A stretch of DNA of 64,000 nucleotides, taken from assembly GCA_907163375.1 (NCBI GenBank), contig CAJQUW010001646.1, positions 186,001 to 250,000 of the forward strand. Direction: 5' to 3'. Origin of the DNA: Prostheceraeus crozeri (Eukaryota > Platyhelminthes > Polycladida > Euryleptidae). Positions within the stretch are counted from its first letter, which is position 1, and each line of letters opens with the position of its first letter. Under the pieces are notes generated by a model, which ran no database searches, was not told the origin of the DNA, and saw nothing but the letters and a program-made list of their open reading frames with translations. This document shows positions 17,477-30,366 of the stretch, one piece after another. A program made the position numbers and the translations under genes.

Positions 17477-19890
17477 CGGATGTGTTATACACTTTCACTG
17501 GTTTTTTACTATTAAAATTGAAGGCCTGCATAAGATTTCCCAAAAGTAATTACGCACGGTTTTAATGTTGGATTTTACACTAATTCAACACATACTAATT
17601 TTATAATTGCGGTTTTTCAATTAAAACTGTGGAATATTGGAATTATCTTAAATGATCCTTTACCTTCCTTTTATCACGGATGCCTTGATGATATCAGCAG
17701 TGATGAGGAAAATCGTTTTTACCACGAACTTTCACCGAGGTTCTACGATTCTATATCCATCTGTGATCGATTTTTCGCTTGATGACATTGAAATACTGGC
17801 AATCTTTCACTGATATCATTTAACTTGGTCAATTTTTAAAAACTGTTATGAGATCTGAGGCCTGAGTTCCGATTATATTTATTGAGATGAAATACAAATA
17901 GACATGAATAAAATACAGATAATCTCGCATGCAATATCCTGGCTGAAAAAGTTTAAAAAGCTACATTCACACAAAGGGTTCAGACCGGTTAATAAAAAAC
18001 TCCGATTCAGGCTCCATGGGTGGGTCAACGTATCACTCAGCAACTCACAATTCTCACACTGATCAATGCTGGCTGGGAATTTAGTTGTGAAAAGGAGAAA
18101 AGTCGTATGACTGTAGAATTTCCATGAGCCGAAAAACTTTTTCCCTGTAGGCCTAAAATGGTCTTGGATTAGCAAAGTCCCTCTAATGGACAATATAAAA
18201 TGCTCTTGGCACAAACGTGTTCCAATTGAAAGTCTCTTTCTATTTTGCCAGGGGGAATCCTTTAGTCAATGGCTGCAGCTCTAATATTTTTGCGACTTTC
18301 AGTTTCTACGTATTTCTGACAAGCAATACAATTTTTGTCAAATTTGGCCCACGAGAGCATGAAAAATTAATTTGACCTCTATTTAAAGATACCTTTCGAA
18401 AATCGAGAATTTTCGTCAATTTCTTGCAAAATTAAAATTAATTTCGCACACTTCATTCAATTTTAATCATTTATAGACCGCTGACAGAATTAGCTTCAAA
18501 TTTTGAATTACTGTAGTAGGAAACAAGATGACCGAGTTTGCAGAAACTGCATCATTGTAGCGAGCAGGTGCCAATTTTGTGTGGCAAGTTTGGAGCGATT
18601 GAATAATAGGAACATCAATGTCAGAGAAGGATGGACTCCCGGATGTCCGGGTTTCCGAAGCTCAAAAATAGCCCGGCTAAAAATTGTTTAAAAGTCTCAA
18701 AGAATTTATCTTCAAAATCAAGTTCATAATTATGTTAACACTTAACAATAATTTGACCAGACACCACCTTTTTTGCATTAAGACAGCATATTTTGACCAA
18801 GCTCACGGTAGAACGAAAACTTTTGGTATCGAAGTATGAAACAATTGTTCGTTAAAATGCACGGCTAGCCTTCGGTGTCGAACGTCTTCTGAGGTAGATA
18901 GTAATGCCCTTCACCTCTTTAACGGATTAAATGTTTTACATTTTGAGAACGAACAATTTTTCCTCCTCACAAGAGATTTGAAAACATAAACTGTCCAAAT
19001 GTTTGAATAATGATTTAATCAAATATTACAATTTTGGATCAAGCGCTTTCTTAATACTCCAATGTCAGAAAGTGCTTTAATGGATACAGGCTGGAAAACA
19101 ATGCCCGCGTCCAAATCGTTGTGTCTCTTTGGTGTTCAATGGACACGGGATTTCGTTCGCAGATATAGCATTCCATCACGTGTCGATTTGGGTCTCATCC
19201 CATAAGACTGTTTTGCAGCAAGTTCATACCGAAATGGTGACTACATCAAGGATGAGACAGTTGACATTCGACATTAGCTGTTGGTGAGTATGGGAAATAG
19301 AATTCTTTAGACAATTGCATGCATAAAACGACTCGCATGTATTTTATAGTATAACACATACGTGCATAGTATTATCATATTGTAATGTTGTTATTACCAT
19401 TTCTTATCAATATTATCCATAATTTGCTGATTGTTCATAAAACATTTGTTTATAATCACTAGTTTTATTAATCTAGGTCTGGAGACCGAAGGAATCAAGA
19501 CCCCCTGATATCAATGTTCAATCTATGGAGAAATCAATAAAGTTCCCTGAACAAAGTCATAAAACATGGTACGTTGGCTTTTGGAATTATGGCTGAAATC
19601 TCAATTACTTTATCAAGTGAATCTCAAAATACATTACTACAACACTACCAACAATTGACCGCTTCTCGGAGACAGTTAGCAATACTATAGAAGTGATATG
19701 AATAATTGAAATTTCATCACGTACTAAAAACTTATACCCGTGCATACAGCATATAACTATACAATATCCCTAGTCCTGCATGCATGCAAGCTTAGCTTTT
19801 TGCAAATTCAGTGGGCCTATCTGTTTCTGCAACACCAGGAATTGACTGCTTCTATGAGGCAAACAGTAAGTGACACCGCATATTACTCAC
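17477..19890. other. intron of the IFI44-like gene, no gene seen
   Basis: AT-rich, low-complexity sequence between the Polinton-1 insertion and the P-loop exon. A 111-codon open frame on the minus strand (17879-18214) has no family resemblance and no splice context, so it is not called. Confidence 0.5.
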
Positions 19891-20221
19891 AGAAGGAGCT
19901 TGTTGGTATGTTGTCCGGCCTCCCCCATTGTAGTTGAGCCAGACTGAGCTATATGACGATATCGCCCGACAATTGCAGCTCTCAATAGATTGATGAAAGA
20001 CGATTTGCCAGCTTGTGCTTGTCCCAACAGAATGATGCATTTAGGAGAAGAAATGCTGCCGACAGTATCCTCCACAAGATGTCTAAGGATTGTTGTTAAA
20101 ATATCCTTTGGTACAAAATGGTCTGCATGATATTCGTCAATTGGGATTTCACTGACACATGTGGTACTGGTGGTGAAGGAACCGAGGTCTTCGTCGTTTT
20201 GATTCAACTCAGGGAACAGCT
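19891..20221 (-). CDS. IFI44-like GTPase, P-loop exon (first visible)
   Basis: Exon bounded by acceptor CATCTTTTAG (minus strand, ending at 20222) and donor GTGAGT at 19890-19885. About 40 acidic residues precede FVPKDILTTILRHLVEDTVG and then a P-loop, IILLGQAQAGKSSFINLL, followed by RYRHIAQSGSTT. IFI44 proteins have the same GxxxAGKSSF..N and downstream A..G..T pattern. The exon ends with two bases carried to the next exon at 2011, across an intron of nearly 18 kb. It starts in phase 1, so earlier exons exist but were not identified. The likely role is an antiviral or stress-responsive GTPase; that role is inferred from the family only. Confidence 0.72.
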
Positions 20222-20759
20222 CTAAAAGATGCACAGAGATACATGTATTTGAGACAATGTGTGAATGAGCTTAAATGAGGATTAGATTTGCGTCCACAAA
20301 GACCAATTTTCTGTTGCTCGAGAATATAAATTATAAACGCTCGAAAGTAAAATTCTTCTGTTTCCCTCTCACAGTGAAAATCTTTATATATTCGATTAAT
20401 ACCTTCAAATTTGAATATTCATGCCCGTTTCATTAGCCATGAGGAACACACAGAAAACGATGTTAATACTTTACCAAAATTACCAATTTTTTTATACGGG
20501 GCCTTTCAGCTGCCACGGGCAGTCACTGTCAGGCGAATGAATCATCTAGCTGACACTCACGAGAATTGTTCACAACCATGTAAGACAGAAATACATCAGT
20601 GAATCGTAGAACGATAAATTAAATACACTTTCAAGAAGTTACTTAAAATCATTCTACAACGAAACAAATAAAAGTATGTATAATATAAAAAATGTAAAAG
20701 CAAAGAAAGAATAAGCAATTTTTGAAAACGTTGAGAAAACCAAAAAGTATGTCCAGCCT
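20222..20759. other. upstream intron sequence, nothing called
   Basis: No exon of the IFI44-like gene could be placed here with matching phase. A short open frame on the minus strand (20649-20834) overlaps the transposon remnant next door and is not called. Confidence 0.4.
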
Positions 20760-20960
20760 TCCACACATCATTGCGGGTATGCTAAGTTTTGTTTTCAGAG
20801 CGTGACTTGCGAGCTCATAGCGATTCCTTAACAATCCTTTTGCTCCATCAGCTTTCCCGATCGATCACGGTGCTAGTGGCGTTCTTGACTAGAATTGGAT
20901 GACCTGATGACGCTGCATGCTTGGCTACTTCCGAACGCTGCATATCAATTTCCTTGATGG
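20760..20960 (-). mobile_element. Penelope-like retroelement 3' fragment (GIY-YIG region)
   Basis: On the minus strand the frame reads SEVAKHAASSGHPI, then TSTVIDRES, a stop, then SKRIVKESL. This matches the familiar end of Penelope-like endonucleases (xxxAEHAxxTGHxIDW, then VIDREpxWxxRxVKEai.I). At least two stop codons interrupt it. Only the tail of the element is present. Confidence 0.5.
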
Positions 20961-21879
20961 ATCTTGCATGCACCTTCAATCTTCATTCAACCGGACGAGA
21001 TATCTCTCAATGAGCTCTTGTATGTGCTTACGTTAAATTCTTGAAAATATTTATAGCTAAAATGCTTAATAAAATACATGTAGGCCTAATGTACACCGAA
21101 CTGCAGCATTGCAGATCCTCTGAAATCTTTATACAAACTATCAATGTCAATATCAATATCTAACCAATATGTACAATGTACATATACCACACTTCATTGA
21201 TTATTGCTTTATGTTCAAGTTCCATAATTTATAATTCATTGTCATCAGACATCACTTTCTCCAGCTTTTCTGTATAGTTACTGTTGGCATGATTGGTTGG
21301 CCCCACTTCTTTTTTGTTGATGACAATCCTTTTCCCTTGTATGCTGTTTGCCATGCTGACTTTCTTTTGACTATATTGACTTATATGGCCTCCTCAGAGT
21401 TTAGAGGCCATAGTTAAGCAACTATAGACCGTCAACGCTGAAAGCGACAATGTAGGCAACAATGGAAATTCATAACATTGCTTCCGTGGTCAATTTGACA
21501 TTATGTCAAAAGATTGATATGTTCGTCCACCACGCATTTTTGTTGGATTTTTAATAAAATCTAAATATGAAAGAGTGAATTGCTAAACATAAACAAAACG
21601 GGTCATTTTTGAGATGCGCTATTAGGACATTGTGTGCATTTTATCGGGTATTCATATATCACTATGTTATTTGTTGACACACTACTGACATTTCGTCTAA
21701 GTTAATGCGTTAGTGATAATCACTAGGTGCTGCTTTTTAAACAGCATCATTAGATTATAGTTGCTTCATCAGTTGAAAAATGAGAACAGATCTGAATAAT
21801 TAATCATAACTTATAATTATTAAAGTATTATTTTCGAATTCTCAGGCGTTTGTTTGCACTGTCAGTACAACAACGGCTT
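20961..21879. other. AT-rich intergenic sequence, nothing called
   Basis: No open frame, repeat or RNA gene could be supported. Confidence 0.4.
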
Positions 21880-23245
21880 GTTCCCTTTAAAGAAGGGTTG
21901 CAAGTCGAACTGCTCTAATTATAGACCCATCAACCTTGCTTCTTCAGTTTGTTAGTTATTAGCGAGAGTAGTTAAGTGTGTTATATTGATCATGTCATCT
22001 CACATTCCTTAAAAAACAACTAGCAACATGGCTTCCTCCCTGATCGATCAGGTACCACCGATCTTTTGACTTTTCTTGAGTGTATTTCATCATCTGTAGA
22101 TAATGGAACATGTTATGACGCAATTTATATTGACTTCTGTTAGGCTTTTGATACGATTCCGCATAAACACGTCCTTGCCAAATTACGATCCTTTGGCATT
22201 TCTGGTGTTTTTGCTGATATGGCTGGCATAATTTTTGTGTTATAGAAAGCAATATGCTCGAATTAATGACTCAATTTCAGACTTAGTGAGTGTATCTAGT
22301 GGTGTGCCCCAAAGCAGTGTACTGGGTCTTGCGCTGTTTTTCATCATCTATATGTAAACGATTTTGACAACTCATGGACAACTCATACAACGGGTCGTCG
22401 CTCGTTTTGAAATTTGCAGATGATGTTCGGATTAACTTGCCGTTGTTGTCAGGTACTTCTACCATTCATTTGCAAGATGACTTGAATTGCTTGCAAAATT
22501 GGAGTGAAGAGTGACTGTTATCCATCGACCCAGACAAGTGTAAATGCATTCATTTTGGTGACAATAACCATCGACAATCCTACAACATGAACAACGTCGT
22601 CATCTCAAATGTGAAAGAAATTGTGGGCCTTGGCACTCTCATCTCCGACAATTTAAACCCAGCTAAGGAATGTTTCCGTCTGGCCAACAAAGCAAATAAA
22701 ATGGTTGGTGCCATCAAATTTCTTGGCAATCATTCTATGTTGATTTTCTGCAAGTCTTATGTTCGGCCAATCGTAGAGTATTCATCAAGTGCATGGTCAC
22801 CTTACCTCGCGAAGGATTCCGATGCGGTTGAAAAAATCAATCGATGATTTAAATGTTGTATCTCTCAGTCAGCGCTTTTCATGTAAAGCTGATGCTAGAT
22901 TTTTCAAAATTGTAAGTGGACCAATGCGCGCATGCAATCACACTCCAAAATCATGCAAGCTCGTTTGCCAATTGGATGCTGAATATTGCTTTTGCTACAT
23001 TTATAGGCAACATGTATGACAGAGGTATTAACTTTAAGCTAGTATAGTAGCGATTATTTTCCGGCTTTATTTTTACGTCAAGACTTCATTAAAACCAGTC
23101 AGTCACGTTCCTCAGTGGGGAAGGTGACTGGCTGGCAAAAATGCAGCCACAAAGTAAAAGTAAATGTGAAGTAATTGACACTAAACTTCTGGACAATCGC
23201 TATCCCCGCCTTTCATGTCGACTATAAATAAATAAAATAAATTGC
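21880..23245 (+). mobile_element. degenerate LINE fragment (CR1/jockey-like RT)
   Basis: Reverse-transcriptase blocks can be followed in shifting frames: DRSGTTDLLTFLE, IYIDFC with a stop then AFDTIPHKHVL, VSSGVPQSSVLG, LKFADDVR, then SIDPDKCKCIHFG and FCKSYVRPIVEYSSSAWSP. These are RT motifs 3 to 6 and the thumb of non-LTR elements. The catalytic FADD is present but several stop codons and frameshifts break the gene. The 5' half, including any endonuclease, is missing. The 3' end is a short A/T-rich simple tail, AAATAAATAAAATAAA, near 23240. Confidence 0.75.
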
Positions 23246-26200
23246 ACATTATTCAATAAGCAGACGAGCTTACATTGATTAAGGAATGTAACTGCATTTG
23301 CCAATTTATATTACATATAGGTATGCATGCTGTGTATGTATCGGCATATGTATTACCAGGATATCAGTAGTGTAGCCTACACTATAATACACATAATACA
23401 CATGAAATAATTCAGAATAAAGCTGAAAAGCCACAGAGATTCTATTTCAATTTGGCAAAGCAATTATTTTTCCATACATCGACTAAGCTCAATTGATTTG
23501 CATTGACATTTACGTATGCTATATCAAGAATATTTTCTCACCCCTGCATGATGTTATCGTTTTCATATCAACCTCGTCTGATCTGCAATAAACAGCATTT
23601 GTTAAAGAACAGCAATATAACAATATATTAATAATTGGTGCTTAATGAAAAGCTGATGCTGTTGTAGAATTTATTAATTATTCTCAAATTTTCGGGAAAA
23701 GATAAAAATCCAAGATAAGACTCAGAGAAGCGATATGGATCACCCAATTACAACCGGAATTCAACTAAAGCAAAAAACGTGAACAACACAAACAAATTCT
23801 CTTTTTAAAAAGCTACATGCATATGCACATCAAGGACAATGACTATTATTACTAACTTTTACACCTCTATCGATACTTTATCCAACCACTTTGTAAAATC
23901 TGTAACTTTCCCTTCTCATCATCTGATTTGTTATAAAATTTGAAATGCAATCATGCAAAAATGCATGATCATACTTGCATCCCCTGAAGCGGCCTTTGTA
24001 GGCGAAAATTTGGGAATAATTTTGATTTTACAACAGCATCGACTTTTTATTATTGCATTGAATGATACTGTTTAAGCGAAATTTCATTGTTTTAATAATA
24101 ATAATAATGAATAATATGCAATTGATCTAAACGGAACGATGTATCACAATTTGATTATCCAATGTAATTGCTTCGCATTACAATTACCGACAAAAGCATT
24201 CTTTAAGCAATCGTAAATCAAGACGCTAAACCTAAGTTAAGTTTCCTTGCATTACGAAATCAAAGGTAGCAACGTGCATTCCTGGTACATGTAATTGCTA
24301 AGAAAATAAGAGGTATTCTAGTTGTCATATCATGCTTTACAACCGGAAATTACTTGAAAGGCGAGATTTCTTTGTCAACATGAATATAGCGGCAGATTTC
24401 CAAGCACTTTTGAGATTCCAAATGCCAATCTAATCCACGAATCTGATCTACGAAATTCATCATCATTAAAACGTTAATCATTTAAATCTGATATTAAATG
24501 CATGAGGGAAATCTGATTTCTTAGTATTGTATCCGGTAGAACTTTATGAAAAGAACTAATATTATTTACATAGCCAGACACGAACCAGAAAACCACAGAC
24601 ATGGACAATTTATTGAACAAAATTCCCTAGCAGTATTAGCCACTGTGTTTTGTCCAACAATGAATTAACAAAATGAAAAAAATTGCCCTCAGCCAGTTAT
24701 CAGCCAGTGTCATGAATGATTAAGACATCCGAGTAATTATTAATCGTTCGATCGAAGATTTCGATCATTTTTCCTGATCAGCTGATCGGTCGAACGGTAC
24801 TCTACCACCGATGTACGTTAATTGAAGGATCAGAGTTTTTCCGCTAGCGATCCATAGATCGTCTGCTCAAACTGATCGTTTAATAAGAGCTTTTCCCGTA
24901 CGAAATTATCTGACGGGCCTGTGACTACAAAGTTGTAATTTCACAAAAATGGTGCACTTAAAATTTGGTCATTGAATAAAATTACTCTGATCATTGTATT
25001 GATAGAGCAGCACTTTAATTAAACAAGACAGAAACCACGATTATATTCTTTATGGCCAGTTTTCCTGACAATTAATATTTTTGTAAATGCACATTGCCTT
25101 TTTTTATAATAATTGATCACTGAAAGGCGGTTCTATGCGATTATCGGATCATATGTATTCGCAGCAAGGATTTCAGATATATTATGAATAATCAGAATAA
25201 TAGACCCTCAATCTACTAATCATTGAAGGATTCTATTAATTCCTTTCTAGAAAGAAAAAGAATAATGCAAAAATGACATAACGCAAGCATTCAAACTTAC
25301 TTCATTTAACCGCTGAAACAGATAGAAACAATTGTGGAACACTACATTTATTCACAACTTTCAGTGCAGCATGGAAGCTATTCGTAGATGCAACAGAAAC
25401 GATTTGTTGAAGTGAAATAATTGATAACAGATTTGACCAACTTTCACATCTGACTCAACTTTCGTGACTTCAAAGTCGACGTACCATAAATGCGTTCATC
25501 TACATGAATTATCTCAGAAAACATCGAAGTGCATCATTCATATATGCATCCTTGTGAAATGTAAACGTAAACTAAAATTCAATTTCTGAATGTATAACTT
25601 GAATAGGTTTTCACCTCAAAGACAGACAAAATATCATACAAGAAGCTGAAAATCAGCACCTTAATGTATGAAGTTAAATGTAGTACCTCCATTTGTCATC
25701 AGTATTCAGTAGGTTTCATTGAGAATAGGGTGTGACACACATTAGACACATTAGAGTGAACCCACCCCACTGATTCGAAGGAATCCCGTTTGACAGTTTG
25801 ACAGAAAAAGTCAGACAAAAGTTCAGTATGTCAATGATGCGGACCTGCAGTGGTCAGAAATTTATCCTCAACATTAGCACAAAGTTTTTCAACCAAACCT
25901 CGAGCACTAACTCGACTGCACACCAACTGCTGCCACCCATTCGACGGCAGTCCGCTAGCACACAAATAGCAATCTCAAAACGCCTACGTCAAATGCGAAG
26001 GTCTTTATTACTGCATGTATTTATCCTGCGACGAGTTCATCTACTGGTCTGCATATAATTCGATAAAAAATAAATTTTCACTTGTATAGATTACACCGGA
26101 TTGGATAATTCAAATTGGAATTAAAAATTCAGTGATTACTTTGAAAGGCTGTAGACCTGTGGCAAATGTAGCAAGAAATTGTTTATTAAGCTGGTCGAGA

Positions 26201-27539
26201 TTCAGGGAAAACCATCTCTTTTCATCATTCATCTTCGTTGAATAGAATGCCTATAGATTCCATTTAGCTATAACAAGATAAGCCATGCAAAAGTCTTTAA
26301 CTTGAAATTTACGATGAATCATTGTCAGCACGAAAATGTAACGCGATTCAAATAGTGGAAAACAAGATCACGACACGAATGACCAGGACAAACACCACAC
26401 GAAACACGAATGCTGTCGCTATTGCTTCTCATCAGATTTAGTGTGACCTTCACGAAATAAACGAAGGAGATATTCTGGGATACCATCTACGAGTTTATCG
26501 AGTCTCGCCGTTTGTTTGGTTCCTTACACAGATTTTGTTGGTAACGGTGTTAACTTCACAACTCTGTCACTTTGTACAGATTTAGTGTGACCTTCGCGTT
26601 GTAGCTTCTCCACAAGTAAACCATTTTGGATGTAGCTATTTGCTGACACTATTAGAAGCTATAATGGTAATCGGTCATGCATCAATTAATGGTGGTGTTA
26701 ACATCGCCCACTGTGCCGAACTTTTGGCGAAGTTTTTCTCACAGACTAGACGGAATTCTTTTGAACCAATGATGACTCTCCTCAGTGCCTCATTTCTAAC
26801 GAAAACATCAGTATGCTTCCCATTATTGATTCTACCTTTCGTTTTGATGCTATCTGACAAGAAGAGGAAGCGGGCAGGATTCGACAGACGCGCAGATTCG
26901 TGACGGTCAAAGTGTGTGCATCATTCTGTGAAAGCATCATTTTCGGCGGACCTCGTTCCCCGCAGAATCTCTGATTATGAAACCACAGTGCAATACATTA
27001 TCAAACGACAGCACATGGGCAGATGACAATAATGTTTCAACAATGATTCGACATCAATGTCTCTATTATTTCTCAGTGGTCGTCATGCCTAAATAATTTT
27101 GAAGTTAGACGAATTCATTGACAGCATACACGTGAAAGTGAACATCTGCGCACATGTCGAGGTTCCTGGAGCCTCAGTAATCAATATCAAGTGTTATTCC
27201 TAGATCAATGGGATTTCCCTTCCTTGATTGGTGAATCATTCGGTTCTCTCTTGCTTCTTGTTATTGTTTCGCTTAAGTGGGACAGAGTGAATAATACAGT
27301 GTAACAATGACGGTTCAGTAAAACCTATTGTGCAGTATTTCATCGACGAAATCATGGAATCAATCCACACAGATACAACAATAAAGAAAAAAGACATTAC
27401 GTTCAAATGCTACAAATTCTGGAAGTTCTCTATATTTTTTCTTGCTTGGATGTCATTGGTAAGTTGCTCAAAATCTAGTAAATAACTAGAATTTGAAATT
27501 TTGCTTAAATATGCAACAGGCGTATAGTAGTCAAAGGTT
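23246..27539. other. gene-poor AT-rich sequence
   Basis: No supportable gene. Minor structure only: CAGATTTAGTGTGACCTTC occurs at about 26433 and 26577, and 26850-26990 has a diverged copy at 28035-28165. Short open frames at 25798-26058 and 26640-26903 show no family motif. Confidence 0.4.
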
Positions 27540-28020
27540 GATAAATCCAACTTGAAAGCCAACAACGTTCTTTCTGTAATCCTGCGGACTTTCATGTCAA
27601 GAGACCCTTACGTACTAATGAAGCTTTGTGCCTCCCTAGTACGCCCACACCTTGTACATACCGTCCCAGTTTGGAATCCTCCCTTATCCAAAGACATTGT
27701 TCTGATCGAACATGTGCAACGGCGCTTGACTCGGAATATTCATGGCTTAACTTCAATTCCATTCCTTAAAAAGAACGACTAAGACATTTAAATCTACCAT
27801 CCCTCCAATGTCGTCGACTTGTAATGGACCTCGCGGAAGTGTTCAAAATTATGAATCACCGCACGCCCTGTGATCCAATTGTGGCTCTACGCAGATTTAG
27901 TATTTTCAACTTAAAACAGAAAATCTCATTTTAACCAAAAATTTCAATCTTCATCCCATTATGCGAGATAGATACATTAGGACATTTTAATTTTACTGTC
28001 CATCACTCGTATTAACGTGT
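27540..28020 (+). mobile_element. LINE 3' coding fragment
   Basis: The frame 27552-27782 reads LKANNVLSVILRTFMSRDP, LCASLVRPHLVHTVPVWNP and IEHVQRRLTRNIHGL, a standard post-RT region of non-LTR retrotransposons (KANRxLGxIxRTF, SLVRPHLEYxxxVWxP, IExVQRRxTR). Degenerate sequence continues past its stop for about 200 bases. It is an isolated fragment. Confidence 0.7.
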
Positions 28021-30366
28021 TTTTCTTTGATCGTGTCTGACAAGAAGAAGAACCAGATAGAACTCGGCAGACGCGCACGCTTTGTAGTAGGCATAGAGTG
28101 TACATCATTCTGTGAAATTCTCATTTCCCTACAGAAACTCGTTCTGGCTGCCGGACTAATACGTCGCAGACAATAGACAGATAGGTATATACTCTATGGG
28201 CAGATCCATAGAATCTTACAGAAGATGGCTTCCAATGATAATGCAGCTACCACTGTGCAAAGGCGTTTATTTCAAATGACTATCTACCAAATTTATTTTG
28301 GCTATCAAATCTAGGATTAAGTGCAATATCCTTTGTCATCACCCCTCGTCCACATCAGGGATCTGGAGATTTCTCACCCATTCTACACGCTTTTTCTATA
28401 ACAGCTACGCGCCACACCCATCACAATAAGGCGCTCCGTTTCACTCCTTTTCCAACTCTTCTGTAATATATGGAGCGCTATATGAATTAGTATTATTATG
28501 TATTAGTCATATTGTTACTTACCTAAATGTCATTAATTACTTGCAAGTATTTTTAGACATAAACAACTTGTAACTTGTAAAGCGCAGTTTTTTTGATGTA
28601 ATTTTACTATCCATAAATGACTGATTGACTTTTCCTCATAATTAGTCGACATACTTTTCAATGATACTGCTTACAGGCATTTATGGCATATTTTAGGTGA
28701 TTTATAATTGTTATTTTACATCTCTGATTAGACACTATTATAGCTTTGGATGGAACAATCATCACTACAGCAGTTCTCACAGTGAAGGCTATTTAAAAGT
28801 ACTCTTGAATTATTTTTCTAAACATCTGAATATTATTCTTCTCAAAACAATCATCGTTGAAATGCCGTTAATGGCACTGAATGTCAGCAATGTAGAAATG
28901 CTTTTTGCTTACGAGGTACACCATAAAGCAACATTGCTATTCTCTGATGTTGACTGTAAAAGGGATGTATTTTTAGCGGCTCATTCACCTCTTCAATTTT
29001 TTCGCACTTCACTCCACGCATTTTACCCACAACCTTCGTTCCCGGTCCCTGTCTTTGATTTACAATCAATGAAATGCTTGATAGGACATTTGCATATTTA
29101 ACGAAACATTTCTTGATTAATTTGTCGAAGTACTTTGTCTGTCCCAGCCACAGAATTAGACAGGTCCTCTCTTCTTCTGTTTGACTAGGAAACATTGGAA
29201 CATGCAACATTAATGAAATAGCACAATCTGCTGACATAATACCATGGCAATCGAACAATGAGCAGCCAGTTCAACATTAAACACGCCAAATTGTGCGAAG
29301 TTTCAGTGACTGTTATCAACTGGATCACACAGCAAATAGACACAGACGATGTCAAGTTCTACAGAAAAGTTTGTGAACGTTTTTTCGTGCGCCGGATAAC
29401 TTTTTTTATAATGATCGGAGGAACGAACATTATCGAGAACATTTTTTAGCAATTATCTGAATTCTTCGAATCTGAAGGAATTGTGGCGATCTGAGAATTT
29501 TGAAGGAATTCACATCAATCCGCAAGCGCGCACGACTATTTTTCCTATCTCTGCAAGGTATTAAAAATTTCGATTTGCCCACTTAGTAAGTTCCTGCATG
29601 TGCCATCGTTTTGAGTGAGTTTGCACTTCTACCAAAGTGATACGCTTGAACAATCTAATTCTGTGTTCCCAGTAGAGATGAGACTTGTGTTCTAAATGTC
29701 TATGTTAACAGACAGGCGGCGTCTATTGAATGCAAAAAGAAGCTCTATGACGTGAACTATCTATGGCAAAAATTTGAAGTGTGAATTGATTGTCTAATGG
29801 TAATCACTATTGATTTCACGTTTATCTCACTTCAAAAAGTGCAACGCACCGGCAGCTTGTGCCAGTTTCCGAGTTTAATGAACCATGATCAAACTTTATG
29901 TTCTTCTACGCGCTGACACGCTTCAAATTGGACATTACTGCCGGCCCAGACTATCCGATTGCACTTAAATATAATTCCTGTCAATTAGTCTGGGTTCTTA
30001 TCATACTGGTATATAAACACAATTTTGAAACATTGGAATTTGCTGTTTGATACAGTTGTGACCCGTGGACTTGATGAAAAATAATTTGAAACACCAGTGC
30101 TCCAAAACCATACCTTCTGCCTGATTAATGCAGTGGATATTAGCTCGAGTCGCACAACAGGAGAGTGACCCTCACGCTCCTGTTCTCTCTCTCTCTCTTG
30201 CAAATTTATATGATGTGCATTTTGTGATGCTATTGTGCATCTTTTATGCAGCTTTATTTTACACATCATGAGCTTAATGTACAAAAAGTTAAATACGAAC
30301 GCATTACTTTTCTTTAATTCTTCATATTATGATTGCAAATTAGTGAATGATTGATTTTCTTTGCAG
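28021..30366. other. gene-poor sequence upstream of the transporter exon
   Basis: The first exon(s) of the transporter gene should lie in or before this stretch but were not found. Opposing open frames at 28697-29101 (+) and 28884-29258 (-) overlap each other and match nothing I know. A short CT repeat occurs at about 30184-30200. Confidence 0.4.

Noticed and set aside
17879-18214. 111-codon minus-strand frame as an exon of the IFI44-like gene
   Set aside because: It has no matching splice sites or phase, and the exons at 19891 and 2011 already join in phase without it.
26640-26903. 87-codon frame as a missing N-terminal exon of the transporter
   Set aside because: It has no transporter helix-1 signature, no suitable donor in phase, and lies in a region with dispersed repeats.
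28697-29258. Overlapping opposite-strand frames (134 and 124 codons)
   Set aside because: Neither has recognisable motifs, start context or a polyadenylation signal. The minus frame has a possible acceptor, but no partner exon was found.
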